6,618 bases of DNA from Candidatus Omnitrophota bacterium. GTDB taxonomy: Bacteria > Omnitrophota > Gorgyraeia > Aquiviventales > Aquiviventaceae. The stretch's first letter is position 1. Each line of letters begins with the position of its first letter. Below, in pieces: positions 1 through 5,869 of the stretch. The notes beneath the pieces were generated by a model that saw nothing but the letters and a program-made list of their open reading frames with translations, had not been told where the DNA came from and ran no database searches. The position numbers were made by a program, and so were the translations under genes. The stretch covers positions 1 to 6,618 of the forward strand of contig JACPAW010000063.1 in assembly GCA_016180605.1 (NCBI GenBank), given 5' to 3'.

Positions 1-20
1 GCTGTCTGCTGTTTGCTGCT
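1..20. repeat. Possible start of an AGCAAAC/AGCAGAC-type short repeat
   Basis: The minus strand reads AGCAGCAAACAGCAGACAGC, a 7-base-period pattern (AGCAAAC, AGCAGAC) beginning right where the GrpE family homology ends. Only 20 bases are visible before the edge, so this may be chance. Confidence 0.35.
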
Positions 21-564
21 TTTTCGCTACTTTTACCATCGCAGGACGAATCACTTTGTCATGCATCGTGTAGCCGGTGTGCACTTCTTCGACGATTTTA
101 CCTTCCGCTTGCCCATCGGTCGCCGCGACCTGATCCACCGCTTCGTGCAAATGAGGGTCAAATAGCTCTCCAATGGTAGAAATACGCTTGACCCCTTGCT
201 CTTCCAGCACGCCTAAAAGTTGGCGGTAGATCAGATGAACTCCTTTTACCACCGCTTCCGGGTCAGATTGCTTATCAACCGCAACCAATGCCTGGCTGAG
301 CCCATCCATAATGGGTAACAGCTCCCGAACAAGTGATTGTGCCGCAAACTTGGTAAATTCTTCCTTCTCGCGCTGCAACCGCTTCCTCGTGTTTTCAAAT
401 TCGGCAACCGTCCGAAGATATTTATCCTGCGCTTCTTTGGCTTGCTGACGCAGAGTTTCCAGTTCCTGGTTCTTCGATTCTTCAGTCGATTTCGACTCAG
501 CGCAGGATGCGCTTTTTTCTGCTTGAGGTTGCGGCGCTTTCTTTCCGGAAGCTTCGTGTGTCAT
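1..564 (-). CDS. grpE: GrpE, DnaK nucleotide exchange factor (C-terminal end cut by window edge)
   Basis: GrpE releases ADP from DnaK (Hsp70) so that the cytoplasmic chaperone cycle can continue. The visible 188 residues have the family layout: a polar, low-complexity N-terminus (residues 1-33), a long charged coiled-coil helix with the motif DKYLRTVAEFENTRKR (about 47-62), and the C-terminal beta domain ending in VEEVHTGYTMHDKVIRPAMVKVAKK (158-182, key residues GY, RPA, V). Nearly the whole protein is present; only the last few codons and the stop lie past the edge. The ATG shares its A with the hrcA stop codon (TGATG), and GGGAG lies 8 bases upstream, so translation is probably coupled to hrcA. 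Expression should follow the HrcA/CIRCE-controlled promoter. The last codons (QQTADS) come from repeat-like DNA and may be a non-family extension. Identity is very secure. Confidence 0.96.
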   Translation of the reverse strand, partial: MTHEASGKKAPQPQAEKSASCAESKSTEESKNQELETLRQQAKEAQDKYLRTVAEFENTRKRLQREKEEFTKFAAQSLVRELLPIMDGLSQALVAVDKQSDPEAVVKGVHLIYRQLLGVLEEQGVKRISTIGELFDPHLHEAVDQVAATDGQAEGKIVEEVHTGYTMHDKVIRPAMVKVAKKQQTADS

Positions 565-1619
565 CACGCTTGCTCCCATAGATTCAGGCAATGGCTCAGA
601 CATCGGCCCATACCCTCCACCAAGGCGCGCAGGCGCAGATAATCCATGCGCTTAGGTCCAATCACGCCAATACCGCCTACCATTTCATGGTCGTGTCCGA
701 AGGAAAATGGCGCAATGACATAGCTGCAGCTTTCAAGCTCCGGAATCTTGACCTCTTTTCCAATTCTCACCTGCACGGAATCCGCTGCAAGATCCTGGCG
801 CATGCGCTCCACCAACGTTTCTTCCGCATCCAACCCCTTTAAGAGTTCATGCGCCTTTTTTGGATCACGGCTGAATTCCGGTTGCTCGATGATCACGCGG
901 GTCCCTTGCAGCAAAAAACGCTCGTTCGGTTCGGTAGAGAGCGCGTCTTGCAGGATTTGAAGGGCACGTTTGACGATATGGTAGAAGGAATCGGTCTGGC
1001 TGAGCATTCGCCGCTCGAGTGAAATCAGAAGGCTCGCGAACTCAAGGCCGGCGAGCTCCGTGTTGACAAAGCGCGAGAGGGCGGCGGCTTCATCACGGCT
1101 CATGGGCTCTTCGATCTCGACAATGTGGGAGGCCACCATCTCTTCATTCGCCACCATGACGCATAATAGCTTGCGCAGGCTCAAGGGGACGAACTCCACT
1201 TGCTTGACGGTGCTTTTCTTGACACTGGGGGCTACGACAAACGCCGCTTGCTGGGCAAACTCAACCAACAGAGCACCCGCACACTCCAAGAGTCTATCCA
1301 CGTCATACTCCATTGGCTCCAGGCGGCCCTCAAACTCCCGCAGCGCTTCCGCGGAAAGGTGCTGCAAATCCATCACCGCATCGACGTAATAGCGATAGCC
1401 CCGATCGGTGGGCACTCTTCCTGCCGAGGTGTGCGGCTGCTCCAAGTAGCCTGCCTCTTCAAGATCCGCCATGATATTGCGGATCGTAGCAGAACTAAGA
1501 CCGGAGCGCAGCTTGTGCGCAAGCAGTTGAGAACCTACGGGTAAAGCCGTTGAAACATAGGCCTCAATCACTAGTTCTAAAATTCTCTTTCTTCTTTTAT
1601 CTGAGTATGTTACGTTCAT
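564..1619 (-). CDS. hrcA: HrcA, heat-inducible transcription repressor
   Basis: HrcA is the repressor that binds the CIRCE operator and keeps class I heat-shock genes off until GroEL is titrated by unfolded proteins. This 351-residue product has the usual length. It starts with MNVTYSDKRRKRILE, followed by a winged helix-turn-helix with the family signature SSATIRNIMADLEEAGYL and HTSAGRVPTDRGYRYYVD (about residues 42-80). The end carries the conserved VGGIGVIGPKRMDY segment (about 314-327). A longer frame can be opened from a GTG at 1640, but that codon lies inside the CIRCE element and downstream of the likely transcription start only by chance, so I chose the ATG at 1619. No good Shine-Dalgarno sequence is seen before it (TGTGGTTAAA). 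It is the first gene of the operon, overlaps grpE by one base, and should be autoregulated through CIRCE. Confidence 0.97.
   Translation of the reverse strand: MNVTYSDKRRKRILELVIEAYVSTALPVGSQLLAHKLRSGLSSATIRNIMADLEEAGYLEQPHTSAGRVPTDRGYRYYVDAVMDLQHLSAEALREFEGRLEPMEYDVDRLLECAGALLVEFAQQAAFVVAPSVKKSTVKQVEFVPLSLRKLLCVMVANEEMVASHIVEIEEPMSRDEAAALSRFVNTELAGLEFASLLISLERRMLSQTDSFYHIVKRALQILQDALSTEPNERFLLQGTRVIIEQPEFSRDPKKAHELLKGLDAEETLVERMRQDLAADSVQVRIGKEVKIPELESCSYVIAPFSFGHDHEMVGGIGVIGPKRMDYLRLRALVEGMGRCLSHCLNLWEQA
573..577 (-). promoter_or_regulatory. Ribosome binding site of grpE
   Basis: GGGAG on the minus strand, 8 bases before the grpE ATG and inside the last codons of hrcA. It supports the ATG that overlaps the hrcA stop codon and fits coupled translation of the two genes. 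Confidence 0.65.
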
Positions 1620-1633
1620 TTTAACCACACAAT

Positions 1634-1660
1634 TTAGCACTCATATATTATGAGTGCTAA
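1634..1660 (-). promoter_or_regulatory. CIRCE operator (HrcA binding site)
   Basis: Perfect consensus inverted repeat TTAGCACTC-N9-GAGTGCTAA with spacer ATATATTAT, as read on the plus strand. It lies 14 bases before the hrcA ATG and right at the predicted transcription start, the classic place for HrcA autorepression. The element would also form a hairpin at the 5' end of the mRNA. Confidence 0.97.
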
Positions 1661-1665
1661 TCGTA

Positions 1666-1693
1666 AGTTTACCATAATGAGCAGGCTTGTCAA
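1666..1693 (-). promoter_or_regulatory. Sigma-70-type promoter of hrcA-grpE operon
   Basis: On the minus strand a perfect -35 box TTGACA (1688-1693) is followed after 16 bases by TAAACT (1666-1671, 4 of 6 matches to TATAAT). Transcription would begin near 1659, at the upstream edge of the CIRCE element, so bound HrcA would block initiation. The -35 box contains the TGA stop codon of hflX, so the promoter is partly inside the preceding gene. Confidence 0.8.
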
Positions 1694-2811
1694 GATAGAA
1701 GATCAGGGGGGTTGGCCAACTCGGAATGGAGTGTTTCCTGAATCAGTTTTAGCAATTCTTCTATCCCTTCTCCGGTACGCGCGGAAATGGCAACCGATGG
1801 GCTGTAGAGCCGCTTCAAAGCCGTCAGGACGTAGGTGTCGGAAACCAGGTCACTTTTGTTCAAGGCTGTCAGAGTAAGCTTATCACCAAACTCAAGATTA
1901 TGGAGGACTCGTTCCACCCCCTCGGCATGCTGCAGAGCACGCGGGTGGCTGACGTCTAGCACGTGCAGGATAATGCTGGCATCGCGCGTCTCTTCTAGCG
2001 TTGCCTTGAACGCCTCTATCAGATGATGCGGCAGATGGTGTAAGAAACCTACGGTATCCGTCAGGATGATGGCATCTTTTCGATCAAACTGCAGCCTGCG
2101 TGCAAGCGGATCGAGTGTGGTGAAGAGCTGATGCCGTGTCACCGAATCCGCTCCTGTTAAGCGATTCAAAAGAGTGGTCTTGCCGGCATTGGTGTAGCCT
2201 ACAAGAGCGACGATCGGTATGCCGCTTTCTTTTCGGCGCACCCGCATGGCTTGGCGTCTTTTCCCAAGCCGCGACAATTCGTTGCTTAAGCGTGCGATTC
2301 GCATGCGGATTCGGCGGCGGTCCACTTCCAGCTTCTGTTCCCCAGGGCCTCGCGTTCCAATGCCTCCTCCTAAGCGTGAAAGAAGAACCCCTTTTCCGGT
2401 AAGACGCGGAAGAAGATAACGCAACTGGGCCAGCTCCACCTGCACCTTGCCCTCTTGGGACTTTGCACGCTGGGCGAAGATATCGAGAATCAGCTGAGTC
2501 CGATCGATTGTCTTGACCCCCACTTCTTCTTCGATATTTCTCTGTTGAGTCGCCGAAAGCTCCTGATTGAACACCAAGACCTGGGCTCCGTCTTTCTTGG
2601 AAAGCTCTCGAAGCTCTTCGAGTTTTCCGCTTCCAAGGAATGTGCCGGCTACTGGTTGATGACGTTTCACGACCACTTGTCCTATCACGCGGCATCCAGC
2701 CGAGGTCGCAAGCTCCTGAAGCTCCTGGGATTCATCTTCCGGCGCCCAGTCCGGGCCGTCGTGCGCAAACCGGGCATCGAGTTGGACGGTAACTAGCAAC
2801 ACGTGTTCCAT
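1690..2811 (-). CDS. hflX: HflX, ribosome-associated GTPase
   Basis: HflX is a translation-factor GTPase that binds the 50S subunit and splits stalled or hibernating ribosomes, mainly under stress. The product of 373 residues has the HflX N-terminal domain (for example KTIDRTQLILDIFAQRAKS and VELAQLRYLLPRL), the family glycine-rich motif GGGIGTRGPGE (about 148-158), then a G domain with G1 GYTNAGKT (205-212), G2 FTTLD (230-234), G3 DTVG (252-255), G4 NKSD (318-321) and G5 SARTG (343-347). It ends about 25 residues after G5, so the extra C-terminal domain of the E. coli protein is absent, as in other short HflX proteins. A GTG six codons upstream (2829) is possible, but the ATG at 2811 has GGAGA 4 bases upstream. 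Its neighbours are miaA upstream, after a palindromic repeat, and the hrcA promoter, which overlaps its stop codon. Confidence 0.96.
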   Translation of the reverse strand: MEHVLLVTVQLDARFAHDGPDWAPEDESQELQELATSAGCRVIGQVVVKRHQPVAGTFLGSGKLEELRELSKKDGAQVLVFNQELSATQQRNIEEEVGVKTIDRTQLILDIFAQRAKSQEGKVQVELAQLRYLLPRLTGKGVLLSRLGGGIGTRGPGEQKLEVDRRRIRMRIARLSNELSRLGKRRQAMRVRRKESGIPIVALVGYTNAGKTTLLNRLTGADSVTRHQLFTTLDPLARRLQFDRKDAIILTDTVGFLHHLPHHLIEAFKATLEETRDASIILHVLDVSHPRALQHAEGVERVLHNLEFGDKLTLTALNKSDLVSDTYVLTALKRLYSPSVAISARTGEGIEELLKLIQETLHSELANPPDLLS

Positions 2812-2815
2812 GAAG

Positions 2816-2820
2816 TCTCC
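2816..2820 (-). promoter_or_regulatory. Ribosome binding site of hflX
   Basis: GGAGA on the minus strand, 4 bases before the ATG at 2811. It decides for this start over the in-frame GTG at 2829, which has no well-placed ribosome binding site. Confidence 0.6.
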
Positions 2821-2868
2821 ATTAGCCACTTTGCATCTCTCTCAGTCAACCAGACAACCTGTCCCTCC

Positions 2869-2911
2869 GGTGCCAGCTACCGCGGTGCCAGCTACCGCGG
2901 TAGCTGGCACC
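2869..2911. repeat. Palindromic repeat with additional direct copy between miaA and hflX
   Basis: The 15-base unit GGTGCCAGCTACCGC occurs twice in tandem (2869-2883 and 2884-2898). The second copy runs into its own reverse complement, giving a perfect 28-base palindrome at 2884-2911 (arm GGTGCCAGCTACCG, no loop). The first copy can instead pair with 2897-2911 and leave a 13-base loop, so two alternative hairpins exist. It starts 7 bases after the miaA stop codon. No T-run follows in the direction of transcription, so an intrinsic terminator is unlikely. It looks like a REP-like dispersed element. Confidence 0.9.
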
Positions 2912-2918
2912 TTCTCCA

Positions 2919-3842
2919 TTACCTTTGCCCCACGAGTTCAAACACACGGGATGCGGTCTGCCAGGGTTTTTCATCCTCCGAGATATCCACCCATCGAATC
3001 CTGGGAGTCTGCCGAAACCAAATCAGTTGCCGGCGCGCGTAGTGCCGCACCCGCTGCTGCCAAATGGCAATCGTGTCCTTCAGGGTCACCTGGCCGCTTA
3101 AATAACGCTCCAAATCCGAAAGGCCATGCACCTGTCGCGCACTCTTCGAAAGCTCCAATCCCAAAAGACGACGCGCCTCGTTCATCACATCTTCCTCATA
3201 AATCATGTGCAACAGGCGCTCATTGATGCGCCGATACAGCTCTTCCCGGTTGCGGTTCAAGGCCACAATCGTCGCATCCCCATAGATGGGTTTGGTGCTC
3301 GTTTGTTCCCACCATGAAGAAAGCGGCTTGCCTGTCAGCTCATACACTTCAAGAGCTCGAATGATGCGCCGCGCATTATTGGGATGAAGCTTCGCGGCGG
3401 TAATGGAATCAATCTGCTTAAGCCGCTCGTAAAGCACCTCTTTACCAAGTTCTTGGCATTCCTTCCACAAGCGCTCTCTGATTTTGATATCCGCAGGAGG
3501 GGCTTCGCAAAGGCCTTCCGTAAGCGCTTTTAAATAAAGCCCGGTTCCGCCGGTGACCAAAACCGTTTTCCCGCGTTCTAAAAGCCGATCGATCAGGGGG
3601 CCGGCTAAATGGCGGTACCTGCCGACACTAAAGGAGTCCGTCGGCTCAATACACTCGACCAAGTGATGGGGGACCTGTGCCCGCTGCGCATGACTCGGCG
3701 CTTGGGTGAGAATCGGCATGCGGCGATAGACCTGCATGGAATCGCAAGAAACGATTTCCGCTTTGAGTTTCTCCGCAAGTTCAATGGCTACTGCGGTTTT
3801 TCCGACAGCCGTTGGCCCGATAAGGGCGATGAGGTTAGGCAT
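2919..3842 (-). CDS. miaA: MiaA, tRNA dimethylallyltransferase
   Basis: MiaA transfers a dimethylallyl group from DMAPP to N6 of A37 in tRNAs that read UNN codons, giving i6A37, the substrate of MiaB. The 307-residue product has the family length and motifs: P-loop GPTAVGKT (9-16), DSMQVYRR (34-41) with the catalytic Asp, HHLVECIEPTDSFSVGRY (about 59-76), TGGTGLYLKAL (97-107), NNARRIIRALEVYELTGKPLS (about 155-175) and VRHYARRQLIWFR near the end (265-277). The usual GYKE-type motif before the last helix reads VHGLSDLERYL, and the usual TR before YAKRQ reads VR, both deviations from the common pattern. I chose the ATG at 3842 because homology starts there; a TTG at 3890 would add 16 unrelated residues. 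No clear Shine-Dalgarno sequence is present. The first 55 bases, including the whole P-loop, overlap the end of miaB in another frame. Confidence 0.96.
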   Translation of the reverse strand: MPNLIALIGPTAVGKTAVAIELAEKLKAEIVSCDSMQVYRRMPILTQAPSHAQRAQVPHHLVECIEPTDSFSVGRYRHLAGPLIDRLLERGKTVLVTGGTGLYLKALTEGLCEAPPADIKIRERLWKECQELGKEVLYERLKQIDSITAAKLHPNNARRIIRALEVYELTGKPLSSWWEQTSTKPIYGDATIVALNRNREELYRRINERLLHMIYEEDVMNEARRLLGLELSKSARQVHGLSDLERYLSGQVTLKDTIAIWQQRVRHYARRQLIWFRQTPRIRWVDISEDEKPWQTASRVFELVGQR

Positions 3843-5392
3843 GCTTTCGGGATGGAAAAAAGCGTGTGTTTGGCAAAACGCGTGATGCAAACCTCAAGCA
3901 ACTGGCCGTTTAGATTTTCGGGACTCTCCACGATGACACCGTGATTATCCCTGGTCCTTCCGAACCATTGTCCCGCAAACTTCCCTGGGCCTTCAACTAA
4001 AATCTCAACCGTCTTGCCTTCCAAGGCCCTCTTCTTTTCCTGCTCAATTTCCCTTTGAAGGGAAAGTAAAATCTGATTGCGCTCTTCCTTCACTGCTTGG
4101 GGAATGTCATCTTCCTTCGCCGCCGCATCCGTCCCAGGTCGCGGAGAGTATTTAAAAATGTAGGCGTTGTCGTAGCGGACATCGCGCATCAACCGGATGG
4201 TAGCCTGGAAATCTTCGTCGCATTCACCTGGGAATCCTACGATGATATCGGTCGAAAGCCCAACCTCCGGCACTCGGTGCCGCAGTTGCTCGATTTTCTC
4301 AAGATAGTGGCGCACGGTATAGCCGCGCCGCATGGCGCGCAGAATCCGGTTTGAGCCGGATTGCACCGGAAGGTGCAGATACTCGCACACCGATGGACAA
4401 TCGCGCATCGTCTCGAATAACCGTTCGGTGGCATCGAATGGGTGACTCGTTGTAAACCGAACTCGTACGGGGGATTGTCCCCGAAGGGGACTGTCCCCTT
4501 CCTTAAAGGAATGATCGATCCGACGTAACAATTCAGGAAAGTCCAGCAGCGAACCTAGATCGCTTTCCAACAGCCGCAGTCGCCCAAGTGGACCTTTATA
4601 GCCTGATCCATCCGGAAACCGCTTGCCGTAGGAGTTGACGTTTTGTCCAAGAAGGGTGACTTCCTTGTAGCCTAACTCTGCCAGCCGGTTAATCTCATCG
4701 ATAATTTCCTGAGCGGGCCGCGAAATCTCCTGGCCTCTGGTTCTCGGCACGATGCAGTAGGTGCACGCCTTGTCGCATCCTTCCATGATCGTGACGAAGG
4801 CCGTCACTCCAGAACTTCGGTAATCACCTATTGGTTTTTGATTCAAAGGGCGATAGTGACGGCCGATGGCCACCACTCGTTCAGATGTCAGATGTCGGAC
4901 GTCAGAAGTCAGATTGGTTCTTTCTGATCCATCCCTTCTGACCTCTGATTTCTGATTTCTGATTTCTGACCAGACTATTTCTTCTTGTTCTATCCCTTCT
5001 GACCTCTGATCTCTGATCTCTGATTTCTGTCTCTTCTGTTGTATCTCCGCTAACAGATACGGCAAATCATACAACTCCGCCGGCCCTGCAACCAGATCCA
5101 CCGCCGGCAGCCGCTTGAAGATGGCCTGTTGATGCAGCTTCGCCATGCAGCCGATGATTCCCAACACAAGTTCCGGTCGCTCTTTCTTGAGCACCGCAAG
5201 CTCTCCCATCTTGCCGTACGCCCGCTCCTCCGCATGCTCCCTCACCGAGCAGGTGTTAAGCAAGATGACATCCGCCTTCTCCGCTTGCTCAGCCACCTCA
5301 TACCCCTGTGCCGTGAGCATACCTATAACCTCTTCAGCGTCCCTTTCATTCATTTGGCATCCCATCGTCCGGAGGTAGACAGATTTTTTCAT
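3788..5392 (-). CDS. miaB: MiaB, tRNA-2-methylthio-N6-dimethylallyladenosine synthase, enlarged by repeat-derived segments
   Basis: MiaB is a radical-SAM methylthiotransferase that converts i6A37 in tRNA to ms2i6A37, the step after MiaA. Numbered from the ATG at 5392, the N-terminal domain has the three auxiliary-cluster cysteines C12 (RTMGCQMNERD), C48 (NTCSVR) and C82 (GCMA). The radical-SAM motif is C206, C210, C213 (EGCDKACTYC), followed by VPRTRGQEISR. Further conserved parts are LLGQNVNSYG, RFTTSHP, LHLPVQSGSN and DIIVGFPGE, with a TRAM domain at about 459-514. The protein has 534 residues against about 440-475 usually. The surplus lies in a repeat-coded linker (about 124-172), a second repeat-coded loop (about 297-309), a longer loop after NVNSYGK (about 260-283) and a C-terminal tail overlapping miaA. 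All motifs are intact, so it is probably active. GAGAG lies 9 bases before the chosen ATG; an in-frame GTG at 5425 would add 11 residues. The name MiaB rather than a related MTTase (RimO, MtaB) is supported by the adjoining miaA. Confidence 0.95.
   Translation of the reverse strand: MKKSVYLRTMGCQMNERDAEEVIGMLTAQGYEVAEQAEKADVILLNTCSVREHAEERAYGKMGELAVLKKERPELVLGIIGCMAKLHQQAIFKRLPAVDLVAGPAELYDLPYLLAEIQQKRQKSEIRDQRSEGIEQEEIVWSEIRNQKSEVRRDGSERTNLTSDVRHLTSERVVAIGRHYRPLNQKPIGDYRSSGVTAFVTIMEGCDKACTYCIVPRTRGQEISRPAQEIIDEINRLAELGYKEVTLLGQNVNSYGKRFPDGSGYKGPLGRLRLLESDLGSLLDFPELLRRIDHSFKEGDSPLRGQSPVRVRFTTSHPFDATERLFETMRDCPSVCEYLHLPVQSGSNRILRAMRRGYTVRHYLEKIEQLRHRVPEVGLSTDIIVGFPGECDEDFQATIRLMRDVRYDNAYIFKYSPRPGTDAAAKEDDIPQAVKEERNQILLSLQREIEQEKKRALEGKTVEILVEGPGKFAGQWFGRTRDNHGVIVESPENLNGQLLEVCITRFAKHTLFSIPKACLTSSPLSGQRLSEKPQ
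4469..4498. repeat. Pair of GGGGA(T/C)TGTCCCC palindromes inside miaB
   Basis: Two near-identical 13-base imperfect palindromes, GGGGATTGTCCCC (4470-4482) and GGGGACTGTCCCC (4486-4498), are separated by GAA, so CCCCGAAGGGG forms a third inverted repeat at the centre. In miaB the block is read in frame as part of KEGDSPLRGQSPV, just before the conserved RVRFTTSHP motif where other MiaB proteins have only a short connection. The form suggests an inserted dispersed repeat. Confidence 0.85.
4881..5035. repeat. Period-7 TCAGA-type repeat array inside miaB
   Basis: On the minus strand short units such as ATCAGAA, ATCAGAG and GTCAGAAG follow one another. Two 38-base copies with only two mismatches lie at 4931-4968 and 4992-5029, offset by 61 bases. 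At 4881-4916 the same kind of unit appears in opposite orientation (TCTGACTTCTGAC on the minus strand), so the array has inverted ends. It is read through in the miaB frame as a charged linker (SEIRDQRSEG, SEIRNQKSEVRRDGSE, LTSDVRHLTSE). Because 61 is not a multiple of 3, the two copies are translated in different frames. In the minus direction the TCAGAAA/TCAGAGA units have no stop codon in any frame. Confidence 0.88.
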
Positions 5393-5446
5393 AACTTCAT
5401 GCTCTCGAATCGGTTGCTTGATCACATGACGAACAAAAGAGGGGCG

Positions 5447-5869
5447 TCAAGAACTGTCAAGTTTGCCTTGAATTTCCCCTGTCGCACTGAGTCCATCACG
5501 CCATTTCATGATCTGCTCGATGTCAAAAACTGTAAAGACCGGATAGCCGCGATGGTCGCGCCGTGCTTTCACCCAACCCTTCTTCATCCAGTAGTACAGC
5601 CCTTGCCTCGTAACCTGCAGAATCTTTGCAGCCTGCGTCAGGTTATAGTGCTGCAAGCGCCGTCGCTGCCGCCGATGGACAATCTTCCGATCTGGAACCG
5701 CGAGGATCTGCTCGACCTCTTGGCGCTGCTGTGCCTTCTTCTGCAATAATTGCTCCAACCGGATCCGATCCAACTCAAAGATGTATTCAAGCGCCAGCTC
5801 CCATCGGATTTGTTCCTGACTCCCGTAGGGATAGACCTTAACCCGACCATCTTTCAAGCGAAGTACCAA
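5447..5869 (-). CDS. Uncharacterised protein with C-terminal MerR/excisionase-like helix-turn-helix
   Basis: I do not recognise this 140-residue protein as a named family. The N-terminal part (about 1-60) reads VLRLKDGRVKVYPYGSQEQIRWELALEYIF and so on: a short basic beta-like stretch followed by a long charged helix rich in E, Q, K and R, possibly a coiled coil for dimer formation. A basic patch RKIVHRRQRRRLQHY (61-75) leads into a DNA-binding fold, NLTQAAKILQVTRQGLYYWMKKGWVKARR then GYPVFTVFDIEQIMKWRD (76-125), typical of MerR-like or excisionase-type winged helices. There is no recombinase or phage gene nearby, so regulation is more likely than excision. The start is uncertain: the first possible codon is a TTG at 5869 with AAGGA too close to it, and an ATG at 5894 is one frame off because of a six-A run. 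It lies 77 bases after rtcB and 54 before miaB, so co-transcription is likely. Confidence 0.75.
   Translation of the reverse strand: MVLRLKDGRVKVYPYGSQEQIRWELALEYIFELDRIRLEQLLQKKAQQRQEVEQILAVPDRKIVHRRQRRRLQHYNLTQAAKILQVTRQGLYYWMKKGWVKARRDHRGYPVFTVFDIEQIMKWRDGLSATGEIQGKLDSS

Noticed and set aside
1620..1640. Upstream GTG start for hrcA at 1640
   Set aside because: The GTG lies within the CIRCE operator, and the added residues (MLNCVVK) do not match HrcA, whose homology begins at the ATG at 1619.
2884..2911. Palindrome as Rho-independent terminator of miaA
   Set aside because: In the minus-strand direction the hairpin is followed by GGAGGGACAGG and not by a T-run.
3843..3890. TTG start for miaA at 3890
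   Set aside because: It adds 16 residues without resemblance to MiaA before MPNLIALIGPTAVGKT and would enlarge the overlap with miaB.
4881..5035. CRISPR array
   Set aside because: The units are about 7 bases long without spacers and lie within a coding frame, so this is a short tandem repeat and not a CRISPR.
5400..5465. Promoter before miaB (minus-strand TTGACA at about 5453-5458)
   Set aside because: No acceptable -10 box is found at 16-18 bases, so a TTGACA alone at the end of the HTH gene is not enough.
5129..5749. Long open frame on the plus strand (206 codons) and other plus-strand frames across the window
   Set aside because: They lie antisense to clearly recognisable genes (miaB, hflX, hrcA, miaA), show no family motifs and have compositions typical of mirror frames.
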